In this document: piece after piece, positions 43,178-51,392 of the stretch
Layout of the letters: every line of letters starts with the position of its first letter
How positions within the stretch are numbered: the first letter of the stretch is position 1
Assembly: GCF_015355765.1 (NCBI RefSeq)
Contig: NZ_JACWNA010000007.1
Coordinates: 62,001 to 126,000 of the forward strand
Reading direction: 5' to 3'
Length of the DNA stretch: 64,000 nt
Source of the DNA: Actinomyces haliotis
GTDB lineage: Bacteria; Actinomycetota; Actinomycetes; Actinomycetales; Actinomycetaceae
Notes under the pieces: generated by a model
The model's database searches: none
Seen by the model: the letters and a program-made list of their open reading frames with translations, nothing else
Told to the model about the DNA's origin: nothing
Made by a program: the position numbers and the translations under genes

Positions 43178-44506
43178 TCACCTCTGGAAGTAGGTGCGGA
43201 CGGAGCCGACGGCCTCGAGGAAGCGGTCGACCTCCTCCGGGGTGGTCGTGGGGCCGAAGGTCGCGCGCGAGGATGAGGGGATCCCGAAGTGCGCGTGGAT
43301 CGGCTGGGCGCAGTGGTGCCCGGTGCGGACGGCGACGCCGGCGGCGTCGAGCACCTGGCCGACGTCGTGCGGGTGGACGCCCTCGATGACGAAGGCGACG
43401 ACGCCGGTGCGGTCCTCGGCGTCGTGCGGACCGACGATGCGCACGCCCGGCAGGGTCTCGAGCCCGGCGAGGGCGCGCTCGGTGAGGAGCCTCTCCCCCG
43501 CGTGGAGGCGGTCGAGGCCGAAGCCCGCGAGGTAGCTGGCGGCGACCTTCCATCCGGCGGCCTGCGCGAGCGGCTGGCTGCCGGCCTCGAAGCGGGCAGG
43601 GCCCTCCATGTAGGTCGAGGACTCCATGGTGACGACCTCGATCATGGAGCCGCCGGTGAGGACGGCCGGCATGGAGGCCAGGAGCTCCTCGGTGGCGACG
43701 AGGGCGCCGATGCCGGTGGGGCCGAGCATCTTGTGGCTCGACAGGACGATCGCGTCGACGCCCTTGCGGGTCAGGTCCGCGAAGTCGATCGGCAGGTGAG
43801 CGCTCGACTGGCAGGTGTCGAGGACGACGAGCGCGCCGACTGTCTGAGCGGCCGGCAGGATGGCGTCGAGCGGGCTGATGGCACCGGTGACGTTGGAGGC
43901 GTGGGTGAGGGCGAGGACCTTGGTGCGCTCGGTGATGACGTCGAGGGTGCCCAGGTCGATGCGGCCCTCGGCGTCGAGGTCGAGCCAGCGCAGGGTGGCG
44001 CCGGTGCGGGCGCACAGCTCCTGCCAGGGCACGAGGTTGGCGTGGTGCTCAGCGCGTGTGACCACGACCTCGTCGCCCTCGCCGATGACGAGCCGGCGGG
44101 ACGGGTCAGAGGCGTCAGCCGGGGCGCCCCCGCGCTGCGCGGGACGGCCGAGGCTCGCGTGGCCGATGGCCATGGGGACCAGGTTGAGGGCCTCGGTCGC
44201 GTTCTTCGTGAAGACGAGGTTCTCGGCGCGGGCACCGACGAGCCCGGCCACGGCGTCACGAGCGTCCTCCCAGACGGCGGTGGCCTCGTCGGCGATCTGG
44301 TAGGTGGAGCGGCCGGCGGCGCCGTTGTGCAGCCGGAGGAACTCGGCCTCCGCCTCGATGACGGCAGCGGGCTTCTGGCTGGTCGCACCCCAGTCGAGGT
44401 AGGCCAGCTGTCCGCCGTTGCGGGCGGGACGGGCCAGGTACGGGAAGTCGGCGCGGACGGCGTCGACCTCCTCCGCGGTGAGCGGGAGGGCCGGGGTGGC
44501 GGTCAT
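43178..44506 (-). CDS. sufS: Cysteine desulfurase SufS
   Basis: A 442-residue class II, PLP-dependent desulfurase that releases sulfur from cysteine for cluster building. PLP Lys259 is in LSSHKMLGPTG, the PLP-ring Asp230 in VVLDTCQSSAH, and the persulfide Cys399 in RTGHHCAQP. Compared with E. coli SufS (406 residues) it has an extra polar stretch around 118-142 (LGRPAQRGGAPADASDPSRR). The C-terminal ATFGPTTTPEEVDRF replaces the usual FYLYNT-EEVD. It follows sufC after a gap with a hairpin. Confidence 0.94.
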   Translation of the reverse strand: MTATPALPLTAEEVDAVRADFPYLARPARNGGQLAYLDWGATSQKPAAVIEAEAEFLRLHNGAAGRSTYQIADEATAVWEDARDAVAGLVGARAENLVFTKNATEALNLVPMAIGHASLGRPAQRGGAPADASDPSRRLVIGEGDEVVVTRAEHHANLVPWQELCARTGATLRWLDLDAEGRIDLGTLDVITERTKVLALTHASNVTGAISPLDAILPAAQTVGALVVLDTCQSSAHLPIDFADLTRKGVDAIVLSSHKMLGPTGIGALVATEELLASMPAVLTGGSMIEVVTMESSTYMEGPARFEAGSQPLAQAAGWKVAASYLAGFGLDRLHAGERLLTERALAGLETLPGVRIVGPHDAEDRTGVVAFVIEGVHPHDVGQVLDAAGVAVRTGHHCAQPIHAHFGIPSSSRATFGPTTTPEEVDRFLEAVGSVRTYFQR

Positions 44507-44580
44507 GGGCGAGGTGCCTCCGAAGGGTGGTGCTGGTGTTCAGGGAAGGTGCGCGTGTCGGGGTCGGCGTGGGGCGGTTG

Positions 44581-44615
44581 CCGGGGCGGGCGGCGGCGTG
44601 CGGCGCCCGCCCCGG
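44581..44615. terminator. Intercistronic hairpin between sufC and sufS
   Basis: A perfect 12-bp stem (44581-44592 with 44604-44615) and an 11-base loop, in the 123-base gap between the co-directional genes. The other late gaps of the operon (sufS-sufU, sufU-sufT) are much shorter. It may set a step between scaffold (BDC) and sulfur-supply (SU) expression. Confidence 0.5.
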
Positions 44616-44629
44616 GGCGGCCGCGGGCC

Positions 44630-45382
44630 TCAGGCCTGCAGGAAGCGGTCGTAGCCCTCGTTCTCGAGGCGGTCGGCGAGGTCCGGGCCGCCCTCCTCGG
44701 CCACGCGGCCCTTGACGAGGACGTGGACGTGGCTGGGCTGGATGTAGCGCAGGATGCGCGTGTAGTGCGTGATGAGGAGGAAGCCGGCGTCGGAGGAGTC
44801 GTGGAGGCGGTTGACGCCCTCGGAGACGATGCGCAGGGCGTCGACGTCGAGGCCGGAGTCGGTCTCGTCGAGGATCGCGAAGCGGGGCTTGAGGAGCTCC
44901 ATCTGGAGGATCTCGAAGCGCTTCTTCTCACCGCCGGAGAAGCCGGCGTTGACGTCGCGCTGGGCGAAGGCCGGGTCCATGCGGAGCTTCTCCATGGCGG
45001 CGTTGACCTCGGCGACCCACTGTCGGACCTTCGGGGCCTGGCCGTCGACGGCCGTCTTGGCGCTGCGCAGGAAGTTGGAGACGGAGACGCCGGGGACCTC
45101 GACCGGGTACTGCATGGCGAGGAAGAGGCCGGCGCGGGCGCGCTCGTCGACGGTCATGTCGAGGAGGTTGTCGCCGTCGAGGAGGACCTCGCCCTCGGTG
45201 ACCTCATAGTCGGGGTGGCCGGCGATCGAGTAGGCAAGGGTGGACTTGCCGGAGCCGTTGGGACCCATGATGGCGTGGACCTCGTTGGAGTCGACGGTGA
45301 GGTCGACGCCGCGGAGGATCTGCTTGGGGCCGTCGTTGGTGGCGACCTGGACGTGGAGGTTCTTGATCTCGAGGGTGCTCAT
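44630..45382 (-). CDS. sufC: Fe-S cluster assembly ATPase SufC
   Basis: A 250-residue ABC-type ATPase. Walker A is GPNGSGKST, the signature FSGGEKKRFEIL, Walker B FAILDETDSGLDVDAL and the H-loop LITHYTRIL. It binds SufB and SufD and drives opening of the scaffold during cluster assembly. The DETDSGLD form is specific to SufC. The start is 51 bases after the sufD stop. Confidence 0.96.
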   Translation of the reverse strand: MSTLEIKNLHVQVATNDGPKQILRGVDLTVDSNEVHAIMGPNGSGKSTLAYSIAGHPDYEVTEGEVLLDGDNLLDMTVDERARAGLFLAMQYPVEVPGVSVSNFLRSAKTAVDGQAPKVRQWVAEVNAAMEKLRMDPAFAQRDVNAGFSGGEKKRFEILQMELLKPRFAILDETDSGLDVDALRIVSEGVNRLHDSSDAGFLLITHYTRILRYIQPSHVHVLVKGRVAEEGGPDLADRLENEGYDRFLQA

Positions 45383-45433
45383 GAGTGCTCTTCTCTGGAA
45401 GTCAGTTCGGTGGGTTCGTCGTGGGGTGGCCGC

Positions 45434-46681
45434 TCAGGCCTGCGCGTCGGTGTCGCTCGCAGTGTCGGGGGCGCCGAGGAGGCCGGTGAGGGCGAGCTCC
45501 TGCTCGATGGCGCCCATGAGGGTCTCCTCGACCTCGGGGACACCGATCTCGGCGACGATCTCGTTGAAGAAGCCGAGGACGACGAGGCGGCGGGCCTCGG
45601 TCTCCGGGATGCCGCGGGCCTCGAGGTAGAACAGCTGCTCGTCGTCGAAGCGGCCGGTCGCGGAGGCGTGGCCGGCGCCGGCGATGTTGCCGTTCTTGAT
45701 CTCCAGGTTCGGGATCGAGTCGGCCTTGGCGCCCTCGGTGAGGACGAGGTTGCGGTTGAGCTCGTAGGTGTCGGTGCCGCGGGCGTGCTCGCCGATGTAG
45801 CAGTCGCCGACCCACACGGCGTGGGCGTTCTTGCCCTGGAGGGCGCCCTTGTAGGTGACTCGGGAGTAGCAGCTCGCCTCGGTGTGGGCGACGTACGGGC
45901 GGTGCTCCTGGTGCTGGCCGGCGTCGGTGAAGTAGACGCCGAAGGCGTCGATGTGGCCGCCCTCGCCGGAGAATCCGAGGTCCGGGGAGACGCGGACGTC
46001 TCCGCCGAGGCTGACGACGACGTGCTTGAGCGTGCCGCGGCCCTCGACGCGCACGCGGTGGTTGGAGGCGTGGACGGCCTCGTCCTCCCAGCCCTGGACG
46101 GTGACGAGGGTGAGCTCGGCGCCGTCGGCGACGACGACCTCGACGGTCTCGGTGAGGGCGGCGGTGCCGGTGTGGTCGATGACGACGGTGCCCTTGGAGC
46201 CGGCCTCGGCGGTGACGAGGAGGCCGAGGGCGCTGGGGTTCGCGAGGCCGGAGTCGGAGCCGGCCACGGTGACGCGGACGGCGGAGGCGAGCTCGGTGCC
46301 GGCCGTGACGGTGACGGCGGTGGCCTGGGAGACGGCGTTCCACGCGACGACGGCGGTGCGGTCGGAGGGAGCGCCGACCGTGCCGAGCCGGGGGTCGCCG
46401 GCGGCGAGGGTCTCGACTGTGACGCCCTCAGGGGCGTCTACGGAGAGGGCGACAGCGTCGGTGGCGGTGCCCGCGGTGACGGCGTCGAGATCGAAGAGGG
46501 GCTTGAAGCGCTTCATGGGGGTGAAGCGCCACTCCTCCTCGCGGCCGCCGGGCGCGGGGATCTCGGCGGGGTCGAAGGAGGCGGGGCGGTCGGCTCGTGA
46601 GGAGACGTATCGGCGGGCGGGCCCGTGGGAGTGGGCGCCCTCGAGCGTCGCCTTCGAGTGGTCGGTCGGGAGGTCGGGCAT
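45434..46681 (-). CDS. sufD: Fe-S cluster assembly protein SufD
   Basis: A 415-residue beta-helix scaffold. EEEWRFTPMKRFKPLFDLD near the start and FHTDAGQ-like VYFTDAGQHQEHRPYVAHTE plus SCYSRVTYKGAL, NGNIAGAGHASATGRFDDEQ and FYLEARGIPETEARRLVVLG are the SufD/SufB core. It pairs with SufB over SufC. An AGGAGA site precedes the ATG. The 118-base gap to sufB contains GC-rich dyads but no gene. Confidence 0.95.
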   Translation of the reverse strand: MPDLPTDHSKATLEGAHSHGPARRYVSSRADRPASFDPAEIPAPGGREEEWRFTPMKRFKPLFDLDAVTAGTATDAVALSVDAPEGVTVETLAAGDPRLGTVGAPSDRTAVVAWNAVSQATAVTVTAGTELASAVRVTVAGSDSGLANPSALGLLVTAEAGSKGTVVIDHTGTAALTETVEVVVADGAELTLVTVQGWEDEAVHASNHRVRVEGRGTLKHVVVSLGGDVRVSPDLGFSGEGGHIDAFGVYFTDAGQHQEHRPYVAHTEASCYSRVTYKGALQGKNAHAVWVGDCYIGEHARGTDTYELNRNLVLTEGAKADSIPNLEIKNGNIAGAGHASATGRFDDEQLFYLEARGIPETEARRLVVLGFFNEIVAEIGVPEVEETLMGAIEQELALTGLLGAPDTASDTDAQA

Positions 46682-46799
46682 GAGGTTCTCCTGTGCCGGC
46701 GCGCGCCGGCGGGTGGGTCGTGGTGGTGACGAGAAGGTGGAGGGGGGCCGGACCGCCGCGCGTCCCTGCGCCGCGGCGCCCGGTCGAGCCCGGGCCGGC

Positions 46800-48251
46800 T
46801 CAGCCGACCGAGTTCTCCATCTGCAGCTCGATGAGGCGGTTGAGCTCGAGCGCGTACTCCATGGGCAGCTCGCGGGCGATGGGCTCGACGAAGCCGCGCA
46901 CGATGGTCGCCATGGCCTCGGTCTCGGACAGGCCGCGCTGCATGAGGTAGAAGAGCTGGTCCGCGCTCACCTTGGAGACGGTGGCCTCGTGCCCCATCTC
47001 GACGTCGTCGGTGCGCACGTCGACGTAGGGGTAGGTGTCGGAGCGGGAGATCTCGTCGACGAGCAGCGCGTCGCACAGGACGTTCGACTTCGAGTGGCGC
47101 GCGTTCTTCATGATCTGGACGAGCCCGCGGTAGCCGGAGCGGCCGCCGTGGCGGGAGATCGACTTCGAGACGATGTGGCTCGAGGTGTACGGGGCCATGT
47201 GGACCATCTTGGCGCCCGTGTCCTGGTGCTGGCCCTCGCCGGCGAAGGCGATGGAGAGGGCCTCGCCGCGGGCGTGGGGACCCATGAGGTAGACGGCGGG
47301 GTACTTCATGTTCTTCTTGGAGCCGATGTTGCCGTCGACCCACTCCATCGTGGCGCCCTCCTCGCAGGTGGCGCGCTGGGTGACGAGGTTCCACACGTTG
47401 TTGGACCAGTTCTGGATCGTCGTGTAGCGGACGCGGGCGTTCTTCTTGACGACGATCTCGACGATCGCGGAGTGGAGGGAGTCCGTGGAGTAGATCGGGG
47501 CGGTGCAGCCCTCGACGTAGTGCACGTAGGAGTCCTCGTCGGCGACGATGAGGGTGCGCTCGAACTGGCCCATGTTCTCCGTGTTGATGCGGAAGTAGGC
47601 CTGGAGCGGGATCTCGACGTGGACGCCCTTGGGGACGTAGATGAAGGAGCCGCCGGACCACACGGCGGTGTTGAGCGCCGCGAACTTGTTGTCGCCGGCG
47701 GGGACGACGGAGCCGAAGTACTCCTGGACGAGCTCGGGGTAGTCGCGCACCGCGGTGTCGGTGTCAACGAAGATGACGCCCTGCTCCTCGAGGTCGGAGC
47801 GGATCTGGTTGTAGACGACCTCGGACTCGTACTGTGCGGCGACGCCGGCGACGAGGCGCTCGTGCTCGGCCTCGGGGATGCCGATCCGGTCGTAGGTGTT
47901 CTTGATGTCCTCCGGCAGCTCGTCCCAGGAGCTCGTGGGGCGGTCCGTGGAGCGCACGTAGTACTTGACCTGGTCCATGTCGAGGTCGGACATGTCGACG
48001 CCCCAGGTCGGCATGGGCTTGCGGAGGAAGGTCTCGTAGGCCTTCAGCCGCTTGGCGAGCATCCACTCGGGCTCACCCTTGATCGCGGAGATCTCCCTGA
48101 CGACCTCCTCCGACAGGCCTCGCTTGGCGATGGAGCCGGCGGCGTCGGAGTCGTGCCACCCGAAGTCGTACTGGGTCGAGATGGAGTCGATGATCTCGTC
48201 GTCGCTGTTGCGCGGCGTCTCGTTCATGGTCTCCGTCACGGGCTGTGTCAT
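46800..48251 (-). CDS. sufB: Fe-S cluster assembly protein SufB
   Basis: A 483-residue scaffold subunit on which Fe-S clusters are built. [21 protein letters not shown]-like [31 protein letters not shown] with the conserved Cys, and [20 protein letters not shown] are typical. No intein is present: the region that holds one in Mycobacterium tuberculosis SufB is continuous. The ATG overlaps the sufR stop by four bases, so sufR and sufB are coupled. Confidence 0.96.
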   Translation of the reverse strand: MTQPVTETMNETPRNSDDEIIDSISTQYDFGWHDSDAAGSIAKRGLSEEVVREISAIKGEPEWMLAKRLKAYETFLRKPMPTWGVDMSDLDMDQVKYYVRSTDRPTSSWDELPEDIKNTYDRIGIPEAEHERLVAGVAAQYESEVVYNQIRSDLEEQGVIFVDTDTAVRDYPELVQEYFGSVVPAGDNKFAALNTAVWSGGSFIYVPKGVHVEIPLQAYFRINTENMGQFERTLIVADEDSYVHYVEGCTAPIYSTDSLHSAIVEIVVKKNARVRYTTIQNWSNNVWNLVTQRATCEEGATMEWVDGNIGSKKNMKYPAVYLMGPHARGEALSIAFAGEGQHQDTGAKMVHMAPYTSSHIVSKSISRHGGRSGYRGLVQIMKNARHSKSNVLCDALLVDEISRSDTYPYVDVRTDDVEMGHEATVSKVSADQLFYLMQRGLSETEAMATIVRGFVEPIARELPMEYALELNRLIELQMENSVG

Positions 48252-48982
48252 CGGGTTCCTTCCGTTCGCTGGGGCCGGCGGCCCCGCGGGTCTGTTGCGG
48301 CTCGCACGGCGCGCTTGCGCAGTGCGGGCATGGCGATGGGGACGTGGGTCGTGCAGACGTGGTCGCCGCCGGCGAGGGTGGCGAGGCGCTGGACGGGGAC
48401 GCCGAGGAGTCGGGCGAAGGCGTGCGTCTCGGCCTCGCAGAGCTCGTGGAACTGGCCCGCGACGTCGCGCACGGGGCAGTGCCCCTGGCAGAGCTGGACG
48501 GCGTAGGTGCCGTCGCCGACGTCGCGGACGGTGGCCGCGTAGCCGTCGAGCGTGAGGGCGTCCGCGAGCGCGGAGGCTCGGTCCGCGGGGTCCTTGCCGG
48601 CAGCCTCGACGACGGGCATGTAACGGCGCTCGAGGTCGCGGCCGCGGGCCGCGGCGAAGGAGTCGACGGCCTTGTCGCCGGCGACCTGCTGGAGGTAGGT
48701 GAGGGCGCGCCCGGCGAGCTCGGAGTAGCCCTCGGCGAAGGTGGTGCGCGCGTCGGGGGTGGCGACGTAGTGGCGTGCCGGGCGGCCGCGGCCGCGCTTG
48801 CCGCCGGCCGCGGGGGTGTGGACCTGGATATCCCCGGTCTCCTCGAGGGCCGTGATGTGACGCCGCACCGCGGCGGGCGTGAGGTCGAGGACGCGGGCGA
48901 GCTGTGCCGCTGAGACGGGGCCCTTCTCGACGATGAGATCGAGGACGCGGGCCCGGGTGGAGTCGTCGTCGGCCTGGTTCAT
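48248..48982 (-). CDS. sufR: Fe-S-sensing repressor SufR
   Basis: A 244-residue winged-helix regulator. The DNA-binding part is [20 protein letters not shown] and [18 protein letters not shown] (about 13-52), followed by [16 protein letters not shown]. The cluster ligands are probably Cys165, Cys169, Cys182 and Cys210 in LCQGHCP, HELCEAE and GDHVCTTH. SufR represses the suf operon when it holds a cluster. It is the first gene of sufR-B-D-C-S-U-T, the mycobacterial order. The ATG at 48982 has an AGGAGAT site; the open frame upstream is not protein-like. Confidence 0.93.
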   Translation of the reverse strand: MNQADDDSTRARVLDLIVEKGPVSAAQLARVLDLTPAAVRRHITALEETGDIQVHTPAAGGKRGRGRPARHYVATPDARTTFAEGYSELAGRALTYLQQVAGDKAVDSFAAARGRDLERRYMPVVEAAGKDPADRASALADALTLDGYAATVRDVGDGTYAVQLCQGHCPVRDVAGQFHELCEAETHAFARLLGVPVQRLATLAGGDHVCTTHVPIAMPALRKRAVRAATDPRGRRPQRTEGTR

Positions 48983-49305
48983 GGCATCTCCTCTCGGTCT
49001 CATCGGTGAGCCCGGTCGGCGGAGGCCGGCTGGGCGGGGTGGGTGCGAGGCTCGCGCGGGGCGGGCTCCGGATCCACGACCAACTTTAACCAAGATCTTT
49101 GTTCCCATATTCAACGCTGGCAAGTGCGGCGGCGCCGAGAGGGAGTGGCGTCGGGCACGCTTGTCTTCCATGGGCGACGCCTATGGGCCGCGGTCGTGCT
49201 GAGGGGAGTCCGCCCGCCCGCGGGTGAGGACGACCTGCCGCAGGCGCGAGAGCCCGAGACCCGGCGGACCGGGGCGGCGTCGACGACGCGACCGCTGAGC
49301 GCGCC
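48983..49305. other. Spacer between sufR and the neighbouring LacI gene
   Basis: These 323 bases contain the sufR promoter patch at 49083-49114 and an apparent 5' leader of about 100 bases for sufR. The remaining stretch up to 49305 is GC-rich and has no gene that I can support. Confidence 0.5.
49083..49114 (-). promoter_or_regulatory. sufR promoter region with palindromic operator candidate
   Basis: In an AT-rich patch, AACCAAGATCTTTGTT (49088-49103) is a 16-base palindrome with one mismatched pair. On the minus strand TTGAAT (49114-49109) could be a -35 and TAAAGT (49088-49083) a -10, at a rather long spacing of 20; the palindrome fills the spacer. Its position before sufR fits an autoregulatory SufR operator. 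Confidence 0.5.
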
Positions 49306-50301
49306 TCAGAGCGCGGGCGGCGCCGTCGACCCTCGCTCGATGAGCTCGCAGGTGAAGACCGTCGGCATCGGGGGCAGGTCGCCTGCTCCCCCGATGAGCC
49401 CGCTCGTCACCCACTCGGCCATGTCCCGACGCGGAAGGCGGAGGGTGGTGAGCTGGGGTGCCACGTTCTCCGCGAGGACGGTGAGCTCGTCGAAGCCGAT
49501 GACGGAGAGGTCCTCGGGCAGGCGCAGCCCGAGGGTGCGGGCCTGGCGATAGACGGCGAGGGCGAGGGCGTCGTCGTAGCAGAAGACGGCGGTCGGCGCG
49601 TCAGGACGGGTCAGGAGGCTGCGCGCGGCGCGGTCGGCGCCGGTCGGCGTGCCGTCGCAGGCGACGACGAGTCCGGGATCGACCGTGAGTCCGGCCGAGG
49701 CCAGCGCAGCGACGTAACCGGACTGTCGCAGGCGCACGGTGACGTCGTCTTCCCGGTCGAGAGTGAGGTGCGCGATGCGCCGGTGGCCGAGGGCGAGGAG
49801 GTGCCCGACGGCCTCGACGGCGCCCGTCTCCTCGTCGGCGACCGCGCCGGGGACGCCAGGCCGGTCGGCGTAGCCGTTGAGGACGGCGGCGTGCTCGAGG
49901 GCGCGGTCGACGTGGACCTTCTGGCGGGTGGTGGGGGCGTAGATGACGGCGTCGACGCGACGCTGGCGCAGCTCGCGGACGGCGTCGCGGGCGTCCTTGG
50001 CGGTGTGGCCGAGGTCGGTGACGAGCATCGACCAGCCGGTCTCGCGGCACACGGCGAGGACGTCGGCGAGGACGGCACCGGAGGCGTTCGAGCGCTCCGA
50101 GACGAGGCCGAGCGTGCGGGTGGACCGGGAGCGCAGCGAGCCGGCGACCGCGTTGCGGACGTACCCGGCCTCGTCCGCGGCTGCCTGGACGCGCTGGGCC
50201 GTCGCCTTGGCGACGCGGCCCTCCGCCTTGCCGGACAGGACCAGGGAGACCGTCGCGGTGGAGACGCCTGCGGCCGAGGCGACGTCTGCCAGTGTGACCA
50301 C
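49306..50301 (-). CDS. LacI-family regulator, paralogue 1
   Basis: A 331-residue LacI protein. The DNA-binding part is VTLADVASAAGVSTATVSLV followed by LSGKAEGRVAKAT; the effector domain includes RTLGLVSERSNASG, HRRIAHLTLDRED, TAVFCYDDALALAVYRQA and LSVIGFDELTVLAENV. It is clearly paralogous to the regulator at 54809 (same SGKxEGRVA hinge and the same ERxSTAPPA end). The two flank one sugar operon. The GTG start has a GGAGG site. Its promoter (TTGACG at 50385-50390, CACAAT at 50361-50366 on the minus strand) overlaps an operator-like repeat. Confidence 0.9.
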   Translation of the reverse strand: MVTLADVASAAGVSTATVSLVLSGKAEGRVAKATAQRVQAAADEAGYVRNAVAGSLRSRSTRTLGLVSERSNASGAVLADVLAVCRETGWSMLVTDLGHTAKDARDAVRELRQRRVDAVIYAPTTRQKVHVDRALEHAAVLNGYADRPGVPGAVADEETGAVEAVGHLLALGHRRIAHLTLDREDDVTVRLRQSGYVAALASAGLTVDPGLVVACDGTPTGADRAARSLLTRPDAPTAVFCYDDALALAVYRQARTLGLRLPEDLSVIGFDELTVLAENVAPQLTTLRLPRRDMAEWVTSGLIGGAGDLPPMPTVFTCELIERGSTAPPAL

Positions 50302-50385
50302 CCTCGGCCTCCGTTCCTCGCACGTGCTCGCGGACGCCCTTCCGTGCGCGTCCGGGGGAGATTGTGCGTGCCCCGGGGCGCCGTC

Positions 50386-50400
50386 GTCAAACGATTAACG
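50386..50400. promoter_or_regulatory. LacI-type operator before LacI paralogue 1
   Basis: GTCAAACGATTAACG, a near-palindrome centred on CG, overlaps the -35 (TTGACG, minus strand) of the regulator gene. It matches the site before paralogue 2 (GTCAACCGGTTAACG) at 13 of 15 positions. Confidence 0.6.
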
Positions 50401-50401
50401 C

Positions 50402-50440
50402 CGGAGCGGGCGCCTACCTCAGAGGTGAACGCCCGCTCCG
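50402..50440. terminator. Terminator hairpin after the second sugar operon
   Basis: CGGAGCGGGCG (50402-50412) pairs with CGCCCGCTCCG (50430-50440), and the loop contains a further ACCTC/GAGGT stem. It lies 25 bases after the glycosidase stop, directly before the operator of the next regulator gene. Confidence 0.75.
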
Positions 50441-50464
50441 CCGAGGGAAGGGCGTCGCCGCAGG

Positions 50465-51382
50465 TCAGTGACGTGCGACGAGCTCGATCTCCTCCCACGG
50501 GATCGGGTCCGGCGCGCTCCCCACGAACGCGCCGTCCACGACGTCGTTAAACCCTGAGTAGACCCAGGTGCCGTCGCGCAGCGGCAGCAGCTGGCCCGCG
50601 TAGAGGTGCTCCGGCCGGACGTAGCGGGCTCCCGCGATGTCCCAGGGGCCGAGGGGCCCCTCGCCCTCCGCGACCCAGACGCCACCGGGGCCCGGCTCGG
50701 CCTGCATGTCCTGCCCACAGGAGAAGATGAGCAGATGGTGCCCGTCCACCTCACGCGACTGAGACACCTCGAGCTGTCCGAAGGGAGCCCCGGGCTCCGT
50801 GAGGGGCGGGAGCACCTCCCAGTGGTCGAGGTCGTCGGAGACGGCGTGCCCGATGACACCGGCGCGAAGGCGGTCCACGCCCTTCGCACGCGCGGTGACA
50901 AGCATGTGCCAACGGCCCTCGTGCTGGAAGACGAAGGGGTCGCGCCACGGCTCGTCCCACGGGTAGCTGGGGTTCCACTTCTCGTACCAGCGTCCGTCGG
51001 CCACGACAGGCTCGCTCGTCGCCCTCTCGAAGGTGATGCCGTCGACGGAGTCGGCCCACCCCACGCGCTGGACCATGCCGGCCTCGGCGTGTGAGATCCC
51101 CGTGTAGAAGACGCGTAGCGTCCCGTCCGGCTTGACCACGGTAGAGCCCGTCCAGATCGCCTTGTCGTCGAAGGCCGGACCGTCGGAATGGACCAGCACG
51201 TCGGGCATGAGGGTCCACGTCCGGGCGTCGGTCGAGACCGCGTGCCCCATCGAGGCGTTGAAGTGCCTGCGATCGGGGTCGTGGAGCGCGCGGGAGGCGC
51301 GCAGGAAGAACAGGTGGTACTGCTCGCCGTCGTCGGCGATCCAGTGGTCCCACAGCCAGTGGTCTGCCAGCTCGAGTGCCAT
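50465..51382 (-). CDS. Compact five-bladed beta-propeller glycosidase (GH32/GH68/GH43-like)
   Basis: A 305-residue cytoplasmic protein with the repeating W-DG-Y/F pattern of the GH32/68/43 propeller fold. Candidate catalytic residues are Asp12 in LWDHWIAD, Asp148 in WRDPFVFQ (RDP motif) and Glu205 in FGQLEVSQ. IWTGSTVVKPDGTLRVFYTG is also typical. It lacks the C-terminal beta-sandwich of GH32 enzymes. A beta-fructosidase or related role on the imported sugar is likely but the family assignment is open. It is the last gene of the transporter operon, ten bases after the permease. Confidence 0.72.
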   Translation of the reverse strand: MALELADHWLWDHWIADDGEQYHLFFLRASRALHDPDRRHFNASMGHAVSTDARTWTLMPDVLVHSDGPAFDDKAIWTGSTVVKPDGTLRVFYTGISHAEAGMVQRVGWADSVDGITFERATSEPVVADGRWYEKWNPSYPWDEPWRDPFVFQHEGRWHMLVTARAKGVDRLRAGVIGHAVSDDLDHWEVLPPLTEPGAPFGQLEVSQSREVDGHHLLIFSCGQDMQAEPGPGGVWVAEGEGPLGPWDIAGARYVRPEHLYAGQLLPLRDGTWVYSGFNDVVDGAFVGSAPDPIPWEEIELVARH

Positions 51383-51392
51383 GGTCGCCGCC

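Noticed and set aside
43289-46600. A 1103-codon open frame on the plus strand across the suf genes
   Set aside because: It is exactly antisense to sufS, sufC and sufD, which have full motifs. Long antisense frames are normal in very GC-rich DNA, and the translation is Gly/Asp/Glu/Val-rich without a domain.
46800-48251. Intein in SufB
   Set aside because: I checked because mycobacterial SufB can carry one. Here the reading frame and the conserved regions are continuous at normal length.
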